From positions 89,803,848-89,867,847 of the forward strand of contig OZ035960.1 of the NCBI GenBank assembly GCA_964034945.1: a DNA stretch of 64,000 bases, in the 5' to 3' direction. How positions within the stretch are numbered: position 1 is the stretch's first letter; every line of letters begins with the position of its first letter. The notes beneath the pieces are model-generated. The model worked only from the letters and a program-made list of their open reading frames with translations. It ran no database searches and was not told the DNA's origin. Below are positions 11,187-21,854 of this stretch, piece by piece. A program made the position numbers and the translations under genes. Origin of the DNA: Chrysopilus asiliformis (Eukaryota > Arthropoda > Insecta > Diptera > Rhagionidae).

Positions 11187-11897
11187 TCATTTAAATCTTA
11201 TGACATACGGATACTCCAGCCAAAATATCGTCCTGTTGTCAGATTTTTGATAAAAACGCCAAATTCCGATATACTGACCAGCTGAAAAAACTGTCGGAAT
11301 CATGTCGACTGAAACCACTAAATTTCGAATTTCCTGAACTCCAAAAGCTGGACACGAAGATGCAAAATTTGAATGTTTATTCACTTCCTTCATGATCGTC
11401 TGTATTAAAATATTGGCGCGGCTGTTTTTCAAAAATCGGCAGTAATCAAAGATTATTGGTGGAAAGGCTTGCCGCCAAACTTTTCCAGAATTGAAGTAGA
11501 CTTTGAAAAGGACCTGAGAAAAAAAAACATTTTTATTCCATTTCGAACCTGGATGTGATCCCGCAACTGTGAGTGAACACGTAATTTTCATATATAATTT
11601 TCACAGTTGCGAATTTGTGAACAGATTTACCATAAAATCATTAATTGGATGTGGTATCAAATATCGAATATTAACCACTGAGCTTCCATTTCGTATGCTG
11701 GTTACTTGACAAAAGACATTTTCCACAATCTGATCATTATCAACGCTGCAATTAAGGCTTGATATTTGGATTAAAGTTTTTTTCTAAATAAAGAAAAAAA
11801 CTGGTAATAGAATAAAAAATGTCTTATTGATTACCCATCCATGAGTCGGAGAAATTGCACAAATTAAAGTAATTATTAAAAACCCACGAAATTTCAT
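11187..11897 (-). CDS. DUF1091 secreted protein 3, missing two family cysteines
   Basis: Exons are 11897-11835, 11783-11631 and 11513-11187, with introns of 51 and 117 nt, giving about 180 aa. Exon 1 is a 21-residue signal peptide. The conserved first and third exon-2 cysteines are present (about 33 and 46), but the positions of the second and fourth hold Val41 and Tyr62. Exon 3 keeps the FDYC and SSCP cysteines and has DMIPTVFSAGQY where paralogues have PPxFPxGxY. The frame and splice sites are intact, so this looks like a diverged gene rather than a pseudogene. The intergenic stretch 10,900-11,186 holds nothing recognisable. Confidence 0.85.
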
Positions 11898-12073
11898 TGT
11901 TTCAAGTGCAGAATCCCCTGTCGCAACAAAAACCGAAATTTTCTGATTGACTGAATCTTTTGCTTATGTGTCTTTCAAATTATTTAAAAATTGTATCAAT
12001 CGGATGTGGATTTTCTCGCCTCACTGAATTGAATAAAATTGCAATTAAAAGTTCTTGAAATTAAATTTTAGAG

Positions 12074-12717
12074 ATGTTTAAGAATTTCTTTGTAATTATA
12101 CTGATGTTCAAATATTGTCTCACAGTAAACGGTACTTTTTTAGATTCTGAAAATTCGAATTTTGAAAAATCGCTTTTCTAGGGAAAATTATTGGAGTAAC
12201 ACAGAGCCTGAGATGCAACTTCGACAAGACACAAATATGTGAAAATGCTCATTGCTTTGTAGACGTTCGAAACAACGGAAGTAGATTTTTAAACATACAT
12301 TGCCTCTTAACATCCCCTTGTAATAATTTGAAGGTTAATTTTTTTAAACACACTTTTTAAAAAATAAAAATAAAAACGTCCTTTTAGACGGATAATAGGA
12401 TTTACAGAAAACAAGGATCAAAATATATAATGTTTCTGGATCCAATAATTGTAGACTTTTGTATGTTGTTAGCACAAAATAGAGGAAACGTGATCATCCG
12501 TTTGCTCCTGCGTGACATTTTGAAGCATTCAAACTTGACGAAAACCTGCCCGATTAGTGGTGCAATAAGAGTGACAAATGCACCCGATCCAAATGATAAA
12601 TTTCCACCGGTTTTTCCACCAGGAGTTATTCGAATAACAAGTCGTTTGTTTGATAGTAAAACAAATAAAACAATTATTCATGTCCTTGTCGAAGGTGTTG
12701 TTAAAAGAGTTAAATAA
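12074..12717 (+). CDS. DUF1091 secreted protein 4 (plus strand, about 179 aa)
   Basis: Exons are 12074-12131, 12182-12333 and 12388-12717, with introns of 50 and 54 nt. Exon 1 is a signal peptide ending in a split glycine codon. Intron 1 is therefore in phase 1, whereas all other complete paralogues have phase 0. Exon-2 cysteines are at about 31, 39, 44 and 60, plus an extra one at about 66. Exon 3 contains VDFCMLL, KTCPISG and PPVFPPGVIR. It is diverged from the adjacent minus-strand gene ending at 11,897, and the two are head to head with only 176 bp between starts, so they may share a promoter region. The closest relative by motif is the gene at 15,160-15,787 (both have VDFC and FPxGVI). 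Confidence 0.85.
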
Positions 12718-12813
12718 AATGAAAATAAAATTAAATTTAGATATTTTAGAAATTTCATTAGCATACTTTTCATAATTGATATTACTTTCTTATACAAAGT
12801 ATTTACTGTACTA

Positions 12814-13335
12814 CTAGCTTGCAAACCCGTCGTTGCAGGGTAAAAGTTTTTTGCAAAAATTTTCATGCGCCAAAAAAACAAATAAATAACTTAAACACTT
12901 TTGAAAAAAATCGTTATGCTTTCAGGAAAAAAGGATATTTGCTTTATCCTTACAGGACCTTCCGTTTTGAATTTTGAAAATCTAACACCGCGACCCCGAA
13001 AACCCCCGAGTGAAACTTTTCAGCCTCCTATTAAGCAGGATTCATGGCGAAAATCACGGTTTAAAACACCCAAACCCCCTTTACCCCCCGTTTAACCCCT
13101 TAGGGGTAAAATTTCGGAAAACCCTGCCTTAGTGAGCGCCTACGCAATGGTTGGGACCTACTGTGAAAGTTTCAAGTTTCTAGCTTCAGGGTTTTGGGCT
13201 GGGCGTTGATGAGTCAGTCAGTCACTCACTCAGTCACTCACTCAGTCACTCACTCAGTCACTCACTCAGTCAGTCACTCAGTCACTCACTCAGTCACTCA
13301 CTCAGTCAATGAGGTTAAACGATTTTATATATAGA
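12814..13335 (-). mobile_element. Non-autonomous Helitron, full length
   Basis: Read on the minus strand it starts TCTATATATAAAATCG after a host A. It ends with a hairpin (cctgcaacgacggg) and tgcaagCTAG before a host T, the Helitron arrangement (5' TC, 3' CTAG with hairpin, insertion between A and T). Near the 5' end is a tandem array of cagtcactcact words (13,206-13,318). It carries no Rep/helicase. The long plus-strand frame at 12,901-13,095 is only a read-through of this element. Confidence 0.75.
13206..13318. repeat. Tandem (cactcagtcact)n array
   Basis: This is a run of 4-bp-based units (agtc/actc) with a 12-bp higher order, lying just inside the 5' end of the Helitron copy. It is a microsatellite and non-coding. 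Confidence 0.85.
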
Positions 13336-13468
13336 TGTATTCATGAAAAATTACGAACTCCAAATTTTGCCTAAAAAACATTTCACGAGCACTGCCGAGT
13401 CGATTGGAGCATTAGTACAAAAATGTCTGCCAGTTTGTCAGTCTCCCATTCTGTATGTTGGTCTGTTA

Positions 13469-13975
13469 GACCATGTTTACACACGGTTGAGGCATGAACA
13501 TGGGACTGAACGAAAATGTCGAAATGATGATAAAGGGAAGAACGGGAACAATATTGGGGCACTGAACCAGAAAACAAAGATTTTTCATTTTCAGCGTTCC
13601 GTGTATGTGATTCCGATTGGTTGGTATTTTTTAGTGCGTATTTTTCTCGTTCCATTGTCATTTGCGTTCCAGTTGCTAAAGAATTCGGATCTAGCAAGCA
13701 AAAATGTATGCATGGAATAAACTCTATCATCAAGCATGCATGCTGTTGCCAGAAACTTTTTATTATCCATTTGAAATTTTTTTTAGTTTATTATGACGAA
13801 TATTTATTGAAAACTATTTTCCTTTAACTGGTGAATTAAAAACTTCAATTATGTTTCGTTTCCAATTGTTTCCTGTTAAACTGACAGCAGCGTTCAGTTC
13901 AAATCTGTGTGTAAACACGAGCAACATTTTTGATTCAGTCCCATGTTCATGCCTCAACCGTGTGTAAACATGGTC
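13469..13975. mobile_element. PIF/Harbinger-like element with 40-bp TIRs
   Basis: Both ends carry about 40 bp of near-perfect inverted repeat beginning GACCATGTTTACACACGG. TTA flanks it on both sides (13466-13468 and 13976-13978). The host sequence is the GTCTGT-rich part of a DR-B copy. Plus- and minus-strand frames crossing it are not convincing proteins. It abuts a second Harbinger-like element with one shared TTA. Confidence 0.85.
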
Positions 13976-13978
13976 TTA

Positions 13979-14599
13979 GAGCCTGTTTAGACGCGACGTG
14001 TTTTCATTCGTTTCGTTAAAGTTGGAGTGCGCTGGGGTACTGTGCGAATGACGATAGGAAAAGACGAACGAAAACTAAAATTCCCACCGTGAAAATAAAG
14101 CGAAACGGTGCCTGATTGGTTGTTAAGGTGTTTCGTTGCTATGCGTTTCGTTGCTATGGTTTTAAATATTTTGTCAACTGTAATTGTGATTTGGTTTTCC
14201 GATTATAATTGTTTATTAATAAGAGGGGATAATGTCATCGTGGAATAAAGTGTAAACATTGGAATTAATCCAATTGTACGAACAGTTTCCATCTTTATAT
14301 GATTGTCGGCATACGGATTACACAAATCGTATAAAAAGATCAAAAACTTTAGAAGAAATGACTTCAAAAATGAAAGAATATCGACCTGAAGTAAATGTTA
14401 TGGATGTTAAAGCCAAAAAAACCGCTCAGGTCAATAAAACTCTTAATACACAAAATGTAAACTAACTTGATCCGAAGATTCCATTTTCGCGCATTCCAAA
14501 AGGAACCAAAATACGTTCGTTAAAAAATTTGCGTCTAAACACGAACGAAAAAAATGAGCAAAAAAAGAAGAGTAAATAGGTGGTTGTGTACACAGGCTC
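13979..14599 (+). mobile_element. PIF/Harbinger-like element carrying a MADF fragment
   Basis: The ends GAGCCTGTTTAGAC and TGTGTACACAGGCTC are inverted. TTA lies on both sides (13976-13978 and 14600-14602), the left one shared with the preceding element. It encloses a MADF-like reading frame at 14,259-14,465. PIF/Harbinger elements characteristically encode a Myb/SANT/MADF accessory protein next to the nuclease, which fits. No nuclease part is left. Confidence 0.8.
14259..14465 (+). pseudogene. MADF-domain (Myb/SANT-like) fragment of a Harbinger element
   Basis: The 68-codon frame reads ELIQLYEQFPSLYDCRHTDY and continues with a NRIKRSKTLEEMTSKM-like second helix. This is the front half of a MADF DNA-binding domain (helix, aromatic-rich turn LYD, second helix). 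It stops before the third helix with its usual W..LRD motif and has no zinc finger or tail. The first codon is not an ATG in the usual context (the frame opens near TTGGAATTA), so the start is uncertain. I read it as the residue of the accessory protein of a Harbinger transposon. Confidence 0.6.
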
Positions 14600-14602
14600 T
14601 TA

Positions 14603-15000
14603 GTCTGTCAGTCTGTATATTAAATGTTGTATATTACGCTAATTCTCGCTTTTTTGGTCCTCTCTTCCTTCGTCAAACTCTTTTTTGTTTTGGATTTTAT
14701 ACCGCCTCGGTTGCACTACCGCAGATCGAGGAGAGGGGATACCATAACTTTCGAAAGGATTGACATAGAGACTTGAAATTTTGTATAGTCGCATTTCTCA
14801 TAAATGGCTAGACTAAGATCTTTAAAGAGGCAAAATTGGACCATTCCTTCCATACTCCGCCATACCAACGAAACAGTTTTTTGCAATTTTCTCGAAAACG
14901 GTGCGTCATAAACGGTGGTCATTAAATCATCCCCACATTCTCTATTTTCGGGATATTTGATGATATCGCTACCCAAGTTGCTGAGGCCACCAAAACATCC
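14603..15000 (+). repeat. DR-B tail and DR-A copy
   Basis: The GTCTGTCA stub continues the DR-B host of the two Harbinger insertions. From about 14,735 a partial DR-A copy follows ('gaaaggattgacatagagac', 'cttgaaattttg', 'gtgcgtcat'). No gene. Confidence 0.6.
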
Positions 15001-15159
15001 AACTTCCTAAGCACTCCAGGAAATGGGCAACATTAACAAAAAAATTTAATCACACTTTCAGTTTATTAAATAACACACAACAACGCGGACTTAAATACAA
15101 ATTTTATTTTTTTTTGATAAATTGTAGCCTCACAAATACACCCAAAAAAATATCCCATT

Positions 15160-15787
15160 TTAAACCTTTTGATTAACAACTCCCTGGATAATGACATCCA
15201 AGTACGTTTTATTAGTTTTACTTTCGTAGACACGAACATAAGTTTTTATCACACCATTCGGGAAAATTGGTGGCAACATGTCCAGTGACTCTGAAATATT
15301 GTAAACTTCCAACATTCCATTAACCGGGCATCGGTTCGGCAAATTGGAAAATTCTTTTGCATGATTTAATAATAATTTCATGATAACATTAACTTTTTGG
15401 GATGAAATAACGTCGCAAAAATCCACTTTTATGGGGTCTAATATTTTCCGCTCCGATTTTCCACGCAGTAAGGAGAATTTTACTGAAAGCTGAAAAAGAA
15501 ATTAATAAAATTTTCAAGTATTGTACACCGAATTTACCTTAATGTCATTAGTTTCGTATGGTAAAACGCATCTAGCTGAAAAGAATTTCGTTCCATTCGC
15601 AATTGAAGTTAATTTGCAGGAAACATTTTGACACATGCCAGGAACACATCGAAAATCTGTCGTCCTTCCGATATTTTTTTTCTAAAAGGAGATTTTTTAA
15701 TAAACTTTTTTTTGAATTGTGGTCTTTTACCCCTTCGATAAAGTTGAATATGAAAAATCCTATTAGCCAGCAATTTAGGAGACTCAT
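15160..15787 (-). CDS. DUF1091 secreted protein 5 (about 176 aa)
   Basis: Exons are 15787-15731, 15681-15538 and 15489-15160, with very short introns of 49 and 48 nt. Exon 1 gives a 19-residue signal peptide (MSLLNCWLIGFFIFNFIEG). Exon 2 is the shortest in the family at 48 codons because the first two cysteines are only four residues apart (about 31, 36, 41 and 57). Exon 3 contains VDFCDVI, NRCPVNG and PPIFPNGVIK. The first exon reads on in frame into the intron, so an unspliced reading would give a false 71-residue product. It is most similar to the plus-strand gene at 12,074-12,717. Confidence 0.85.
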
Positions 15788-15887
15788 GATTTGTTCTTAA
15801 AAGCAAAATTACCAACTCATGGTCAAAAATGTTACAATTTAAAAATTTACCAAAGTTATTTTTGTAATTGCTATACTTACGTCTCAA

Positions 15888-18030
15888 TCTACGTGCCGAT
15901 TTGAGCTATGACAATATTTTTTGTTGTGTAACCATTGACTAATAAGGATAATTAAAAAATAATCAGTATCTCGTTAAAAATACATTCGTAGTTATTTCGT
16001 ATTTCATGTAAATGTGATGAAAACTCCGATTATTTTGGATAACCCATTGAGAGACATGACGATTGACACGAAATCTCACTGTGACGGTGAAATTGGGTAC
16101 AAGTGTACTTTTGTCGATATAGGTTGTGATTTTAGGAAAGAAAATATCTGATGTGAACAGAACATGACATTCCTCTGCAATATTTAATGTTCTGGAAAAA
16201 ATTTATAATTTTTTTTTTAAATCTCTCAATAATCGTTAACGAGATACCACACTGCGATCAGCTACACATATCTATCTGATTCCGATTGTAGTTTAAGGGA
16301 GATGTCACATTGCCGATCAGCTTGTGCAGCTGCCTGATCCCGACATCAGGGCGCGCAGCTGCAGGAACTGATTCGATCAGTTGACGTGGCACACTGAACT
16401 GGGATCAGCTGACCTCAAACGTCGGACTCGAAGGAAGACTTTCTCCTTATTTCTCTGCTAAAAAAACCCAACTAATAATTATTTTAAAGTAAACATTATA
16501 TGAAGTAGTGGCCATTCTCCGTCCGTCTGTCCGCCCGTGAACACCATAACTTGCGAAAGAATTGAGCTAGAGACTTGAAATTTTGTACAGTTGCGTTTCT
16601 CGTAAATGGCTAGGCCAGGTTCTTGAATGAGCAAATTGGAACAACCACCACCCCCCCCCCCCCTCTCCACAATACGAAGGAAACAGCTCTTTGCAATTTT
16701 ATCGGAAACAGTGAGTAATATTGAAAAATTCATAGAGGTAAAATGTGTTTAGAATAAAATTTTGCATAAATTATCCCTACACCAAAATCTAATTGGACCC
16801 CTGCTTTTCCCCCTCTCCCATACAAATGGAATATTTTTTTCCCGTATTCTCGAAAACTGTGCATCGTATGGAAGAATTTATAAACATGAAATATGTTTAG
16901 AATATGATTTTACATACCTATTCCATACATCAAAATCCAATCGGACCACTCGTTTCCCCCTCTCCTATACAAATGGATTTTTTAAATTAAACTTTTTTCT
17001 GTCATCATACAGAGTATTTGACGATTGGTCCCTAGCAATTCTAGCTTTTCTTATGTTTAATTATAAATGCGGCAATCAAGTCCGAATTATTTGACTCCGA
17101 ATTATTTTGACCAACGTTTGGGCTCGACCCCCGCCGATTTCGACAAAACTTGGCAAGAATGCTTACCTACATAAAAATCGAAAATAGGTTTCTCAGTTTT
17201 GTGAAAAAAGGCTTAGTTAATAAGAAGCATCTCACTAAATATAATAATTATTTGTAATTAAATGATCTTAGAACAATAAAAATGTTAATAATCTTCGACA
17301 AAAACTGAGAAATATTTCACAAGCAATCACAAATCCCAATTGTAATTAAGCAAACATTTTCAATTACACTTCAATATTGGCATTACGTCTGTTGTTACAG
17401 GTTTGGAATTGGCTGGTTTAGAGCGCATATAATCTACATGGACAATGATCTACGGAGCCTATCATCTAGAAAGTCTATAATCTAGAAATCGGATGCCACC
17501 GAGCAGATAAAACGCTAAGAAAACCTTTAAAATAGAATTTCATACTTTGTAGGAAAGGCGATGTCCCATTTTTCAGATTTTTTTTTTTACTATTTTTTAC
17601 GTTTTTTACCAGTTTATTACGTTTCTTACCAATTTTTTACTTTTTTACGTGAAAAAAACGTAAAAAACTGTTTTTTTACTTGGTTTGGCCCAACACTGGC
17701 GCTGACCTGTTTCAGTCATTCAAGGAATCATCATAACTTTTGATTCCATTAAGATCCCAACTTGAAATTTTAGTTGATTTTAGATTAAATGGGCCCAAAA
17801 TTTCCTTTTTTTGGTCGATTTTTAATGGAATGGCTCATTTTCAAGCTGTGCAGATTTGAAATCTCAGAAAAATGTGACATGGAACATGAACGATTTGTTG
17901 AAACAAAGCAAATGCTAATAAAAAACAAAAAAAAAATTGTTAATATCAATTTGCACTTTTTAATTTAACACCAGTATTAAATTACAAAAATACATGTTTT
18001 CATTTAAATCATGAAAAACCGACCAAAAAA
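15888..18030. other. Intergenic DNA with a DR-A copy
   Basis: Bases 16,140-16,200 hold a 'gatgtgaacag..acatgac' motif also present at 39,955 and 51,550. Bases 16,250-16,430 hold loosely repeated gatcagctg words. A DR-A copy, with an internally repeated middle block, fills 16,490-17,065. Bases 17,550-17,700 are a run of 'ttttttac' words. I see no gene. Confidence 0.55.
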
Positions 18031-18682
18031 TCATGTATTGATTATGAATTCAACCGTAGTTAAAATAATTGTTTGGTTTGTTGATCCTTCATAAGCTCGT
18101 ATAAATAGTTTTAGAATGCCAGTTGGAAAGATCGATGGATAAACATCAAGATTTTCGATAGCGTCTTTAATTTCTTGGGTACCTTGAAGTGGGCACGAGT
18201 CACCGAAATTTGAAAATTTCTTCATATTATTGAAAAGCAACCGGAAAAACACATTTGCCTTATTGGAATTAAGCATCTCGCAGATATTCACAAGTGTTGG
18301 AGTTAAGATCGGTCTATAAGATGTTTTTTCATTTCTTTTCAAAAAGAACTTCACTGAAACCTGAAATATTTGTTTAAATCAAAAACCAAATTATTCTTGT
18401 CATAGAATTAACCATTATGTTAGACGTAGGATTTGGTAAAACACATCGGAAATTATAGATTTTACTCCCATTTTTTAGATTTGTAAGATCACAAATGACA
18501 TCTTCGCAAATTTGATCGGAAACTGACGGACATTTAAAGCTCTTTGTCCCCTTGAAAACTGGTTTCTATTGAATGAAAAGATATTAATAAGTTATAAAAA
18601 AAATTCCAGTATTAAGATTTACTTTTCCAATAGTTGTACAAGAAATCAACAACAACAAATAAAGATAAAATTTCCGTAACAT
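18031..18682 (-). CDS. DUF1091 secreted protein 6 (about 180 aa)
   Basis: Exons are 18682-18623, 18565-18413 and 18360-18031, with introns of 57 and 52 nt. Exon 1 encodes a leucine-rich 20-residue signal peptide. Exon 2 has all four cysteines (about 32, 40, 45 and 61), followed by VLPNP. Exon 3 begins VSVKFFLKRNEK, close to the exon 3 of the gene at 15,160-15,787 (LSVKFSLLRGKS), and contains VNICEML, DSCPLQG and PSIFPTGILK. The frame is intact throughout. The likely role is a secreted small-ligand-binding protein. Confidence 0.85.
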
Positions 18683-18884
18683 CTTAATTTCGTGACATTC
18701 CAAAAACTATTGATGAAAAATAAATTTAATATCTAATATCAATTTTCGTATTTAAAAACACATCAGTGCCATGCCGATGCGATCTTAATTTAGATTAAAA
18801 ATCAATAACACATTATTTTGGAGAAAAAAAAATAATTGAAAAAAAAACCAAGAGAAATGTTTCACACTATCAGCTATTTTTACT

Positions 18885-19195
18885 TTCTTGTACGAAGTTA
18901 ATATAGTAAAGTATTGTATTCATCAAAATTTCGACCTCCTAGTTTTGCCTAAAAACATTTCCCGAGCAGTCCTGCATAGTCGATTGAGGCATTTTTACAA
19001 AAATGTCTTTCAGTTAATCTGTTAGTCTGTTAGTCTGTTAATCCGTTAGTCTGTTAGTCTGTTAGTCTGTTAGTCTGTTAGTCTGTTAGTCTGTTAGTCT
19101 GTTAGTCTGTTAGTCTGTTAGTCTGTTAGTCTGTTAGTCTGTTAGTCTGTTAGTCTGTTAGTCTGTTAGTCTGTCAGTCTGTCAGTTTTCCTATA
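18885..19195 (+). repeat. DR-B copy with long (GTCTGTTA)n array
   Basis: The DR-B leader (18,885-19,010) runs into about twenty tandem copies of the 8-bp unit GTCTGTTA (19,012-19,190), the longest such array in the window. An inverted DR-A fragment follows to about 19,450, including an 18-C homopolymer near 19,401. No gene. Confidence 0.85.
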
Positions 19196-19536
19196 TGAGG
19201 AAAGACAAAAAGTTTATTAAAAAAATCCATTTGTATTGGGGAGGGGAAAAGGAGTGATCCGATTGAATTTTGATGTATGGATGAGTTATGTAAAATCCTA
19301 TCCTAATACATTTTACGATCATAAAAACTGTTTCGATAGTATGGGGGCGGGGAAGGAATATTAAAATTTTGCCTGTTCAAGAAGTTAGCTTAGCCATTTA
19401 CCCCCCCCCCCCCCCCCCTCTTCATCTTATCCAGAAAACTGTGACTTATTTTACGAACATCCCCCAAATATTAATTCGTTTTAAAAGTTTGAGTAATTAT
19501 ACAAAAACATTGGAGTAAAAAGAGTTTATTAGTTCA

Positions 19537-20186
19537 TTAGTAAATATCAGCATAATATTCTAGTTGAAATACTGTTATATTTCCCTCCTTGGTGTATCCG
19601 CGAACAGTTTCCTTATACTTTCCGGTTGGAAGCACAGGCGGCATTATGTCAAGATTTACTGGGATATCTTTAAATTCCAATTTCCCATCAATCGGGCAAG
19701 TGTCGTTTAGATTTGAATATTTTTTAACATAATTGAAGAGAATCTTAAACATTTTATTTCCCTTATTGTTTTTAAGGAATTCGCAATAGTCGATTTCAAC
19801 ACTTGGAATAAATTGTTTAAAAGCTCTGCCATTTTTGTATTCAATTTTTAGATGAATCTTTAAAAAAAACAATTCTTTAATATCAAAACCAAAAATATTA
19901 AGAACTTTTACCATTCCATCCCCGATTGGGTAGGGTAGCACGCAACTAGCATCAAATAATTTATATTTCCGGTTGGGTGCGTCGTGATATCCACACTTCA
20001 TGTTTAAACAGATTTGTGGGCCATTTTGACATAAATACTGCCTTGGACGAAGGGTGAACGAATGCTAAAATATCAATTAAATACTTAGTTGAATACTACA
20101 CTATTCTAATAGTAAAATTAAATTGAAAATACCGAAAATTTTATAATAATTAGTAATTTGACAAATACTGTCTGCATTTTCTTCAT
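19537..20186 (-). CDS. DUF1091 secreted protein 7 (about 175 aa)
   Basis: Exons are 20186-20133, 20064-19912 and 19857-19537, with introns of 68 and 54 nt. The second intron is open in frame, so a raw reading frame runs from exon 2 into exon 3. Splicing ATG|gtaaaag..aaag restores the family alignment. The signal peptide is 18 residues. Cysteines are at about 30, 37, 42 and 59. Exon 3 has VEIDYCEFLKNNKGNK, DTCPIDG and PPVLPTGKYKETVRGY. It is nearly identical in layout and highly similar in sequence to the gene at 21,855-22,501, so the two are tandem duplicates. Confidence 0.87.
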
Positions 20187-20568
20187 TCTGCGTCGTTTTT
20201 TTTAAATAAAGAAATCAAATCGCACTCATTAATAGTCATTTATATCCACAAAACAATAACAATGGGCCTGAAAATTTAATTATTTTAGGATATTGCTATA
20301 ATTTAACGAAAGAACACTGAAGTAATAAATGTTTATAAATGTTCGGTTTAACCGCGTAAAGAGCGATGCACGAAAATGCCCCTTGACTCACTTTTGGGTT
20401 TCACATTCGTTGTACCTGCATTGGAAAGGTAATTTGCTCTTAATTTGGTACAACGAAAGTGAATCCCCAACTGGTTCAAAAGTTAGCCCGGGGGCATGAA
20501 AAACGTCGAAAACTGCATGGTTCTTTGAAAATCTAACGGGGGATGGGGAGATAGTCAATGTTTTGTCT

Positions 20569-20627
20569 ATACGTTAATTCACTACACGTTAATTCACTAT
20601 ACGTTAATTCACTATATGTTAATTCGG
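20569..20627. repeat. Four-copy 15-bp tandem repeat
   Basis: The unit is 'acgttaattcactat', repeated about four times with single-base changes. It is in otherwise unannotated intergenic DNA (20,187-20,860), where I see no gene. Frames through it on both strands give short repeated peptides only. Confidence 0.75.
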
Positions 20628-20869
20628 GGCCCAGTTTGGAACATTCTATGATGTCCATGGTGGTTGCTTGTGGGTGTACAAAACGGAAAGAAATCGTTTT
20701 TGATGCTGTCACCATTTTTGAATTAGTGCAAACACAATTTTGTTTGAGATAAATATACTGGAGTGGTATTTCGTAACTTATTTCAAAAAAGACAACCCAT
20801 TACCATTAACAAAATTAGCTGCTACAAGCTTTATGTGACACCGTGAAAAATCTGAAATGCCAGACAAAA

Positions 20870-21130
20870 TTGAACCTTTCTTTCCCCCATCCCCATACAA
20901 ACGAAAGAATTTTTTACGATTTTCTCCAGAACTGTGAGTCATATTGAAAAATTTATAAAGGTAAAATGTCTTAAAAATAGGATTTTACATAACCGTTGCA
21001 CACATCAAAATCCAATCTCACTTCCCCCTCCCTTATACAAATGGATTTTTTAAAATAAACATTTTGTCAGTCATCATATAGAGTATTTCACGATTGGCCC
21101 CTAGCAATTGTAGCTTTTCTTATGTTTTGT
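20870..21130 (+). repeat. DR-A copy (3' half)
   Basis: It carries the 'actgtgagtcatattgaaaa', 'acatcaaaatccaat' and 'caattgtagcttttcttatg' landmarks of DR-A and lacks the microsatellite part. Confidence 0.65.
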
Positions 21131-21281
21131 GTGGAATTCACCATAGAAATCTTTCCGAAATATGTGCCATATTTTATGGTAACTTGTACGATAAATTTAA
21201 AAATATATTTCAACAATTTGTTTGAAAAAAAATTCTTGAACTTTTGCTTTTTATTTTATTTTTATTTTTTTAATTAATGTC

Positions 21282-21788
21282 GGGTCTTTCAATAAGGACA
21301 TAACAATTTTGTATTTAAATAAAACAAAAAATAATTGAGATATCGGGCTGAAATTTTTTCCAGGTGTAGTGGACATGTTACATTTAAGTATGAAATTCAA
21401 ATTTTCCACCACTCTTCCACACATATCGGCCGGAACGTTGGCAATTTCGCGTTCGATATTGTTCCTGAGCTCCTCTAACGTTGTTGGCTTGTTGGCATAA
21501 ACCAACGATTTAACATAACCCCATAAAAAGAAATCCAATGGCGTTCAATCGCATTAGCGAGGTGGCCATTCGACCGGACCATTTCTCGAGATTACACGAT
21601 TGCGACGACCACCGACTCAGAATTTCTGCAGTAAGTTTTAATAATTTCCAAACGCTGCTCGTTCGTGAACTTCACCATGATAAAAATGTAAACCTTGACT
21701 GACGTTTTAGCATTGCCAGATCATAAAAAAAGTTTTAGGGTGCGTTTTTATTAAAATACAAAATTGTTATTTCCTTATTGAAAGACCC
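21282..21788 (-). mobile_element. Internally deleted DD41D-type mariner element, copy 2
   Basis: The element is inverted relative to copy 1 (10,419-10,894) and has the same gggtctttcaa termini. On the minus strand it has the same transposase N-terminal fragment fused to the same C-terminal part (MDFFLWGYVKSLVYANKPTT). Stops replace serine and leucine in the RSCDL motif. The shared deletion point shows that the deleted form itself multiplied. It lies exactly between the two duplicated DUF1091 genes. Confidence 0.8.
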
Positions 21789-21854
21789 TTTACAAAAAGA
21801 TAAAAAAGTTTAGAAATTTGTGTTTACTTCCTTTATTATATTTTTTTCAACTTT

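Noticed and set aside
15572..15787. 71-codon minus-strand frame beginning with a signal peptide
   Set aside because: The first 19 codons are exon 1 of the DUF1091 gene; the rest is intron read-through.
19012..19190. Regular direct repeats that might suggest a CRISPR array
   Set aside because: The unit is 8 bp with no spacers, in a eukaryotic genome; it is a minisatellite within DR-B.
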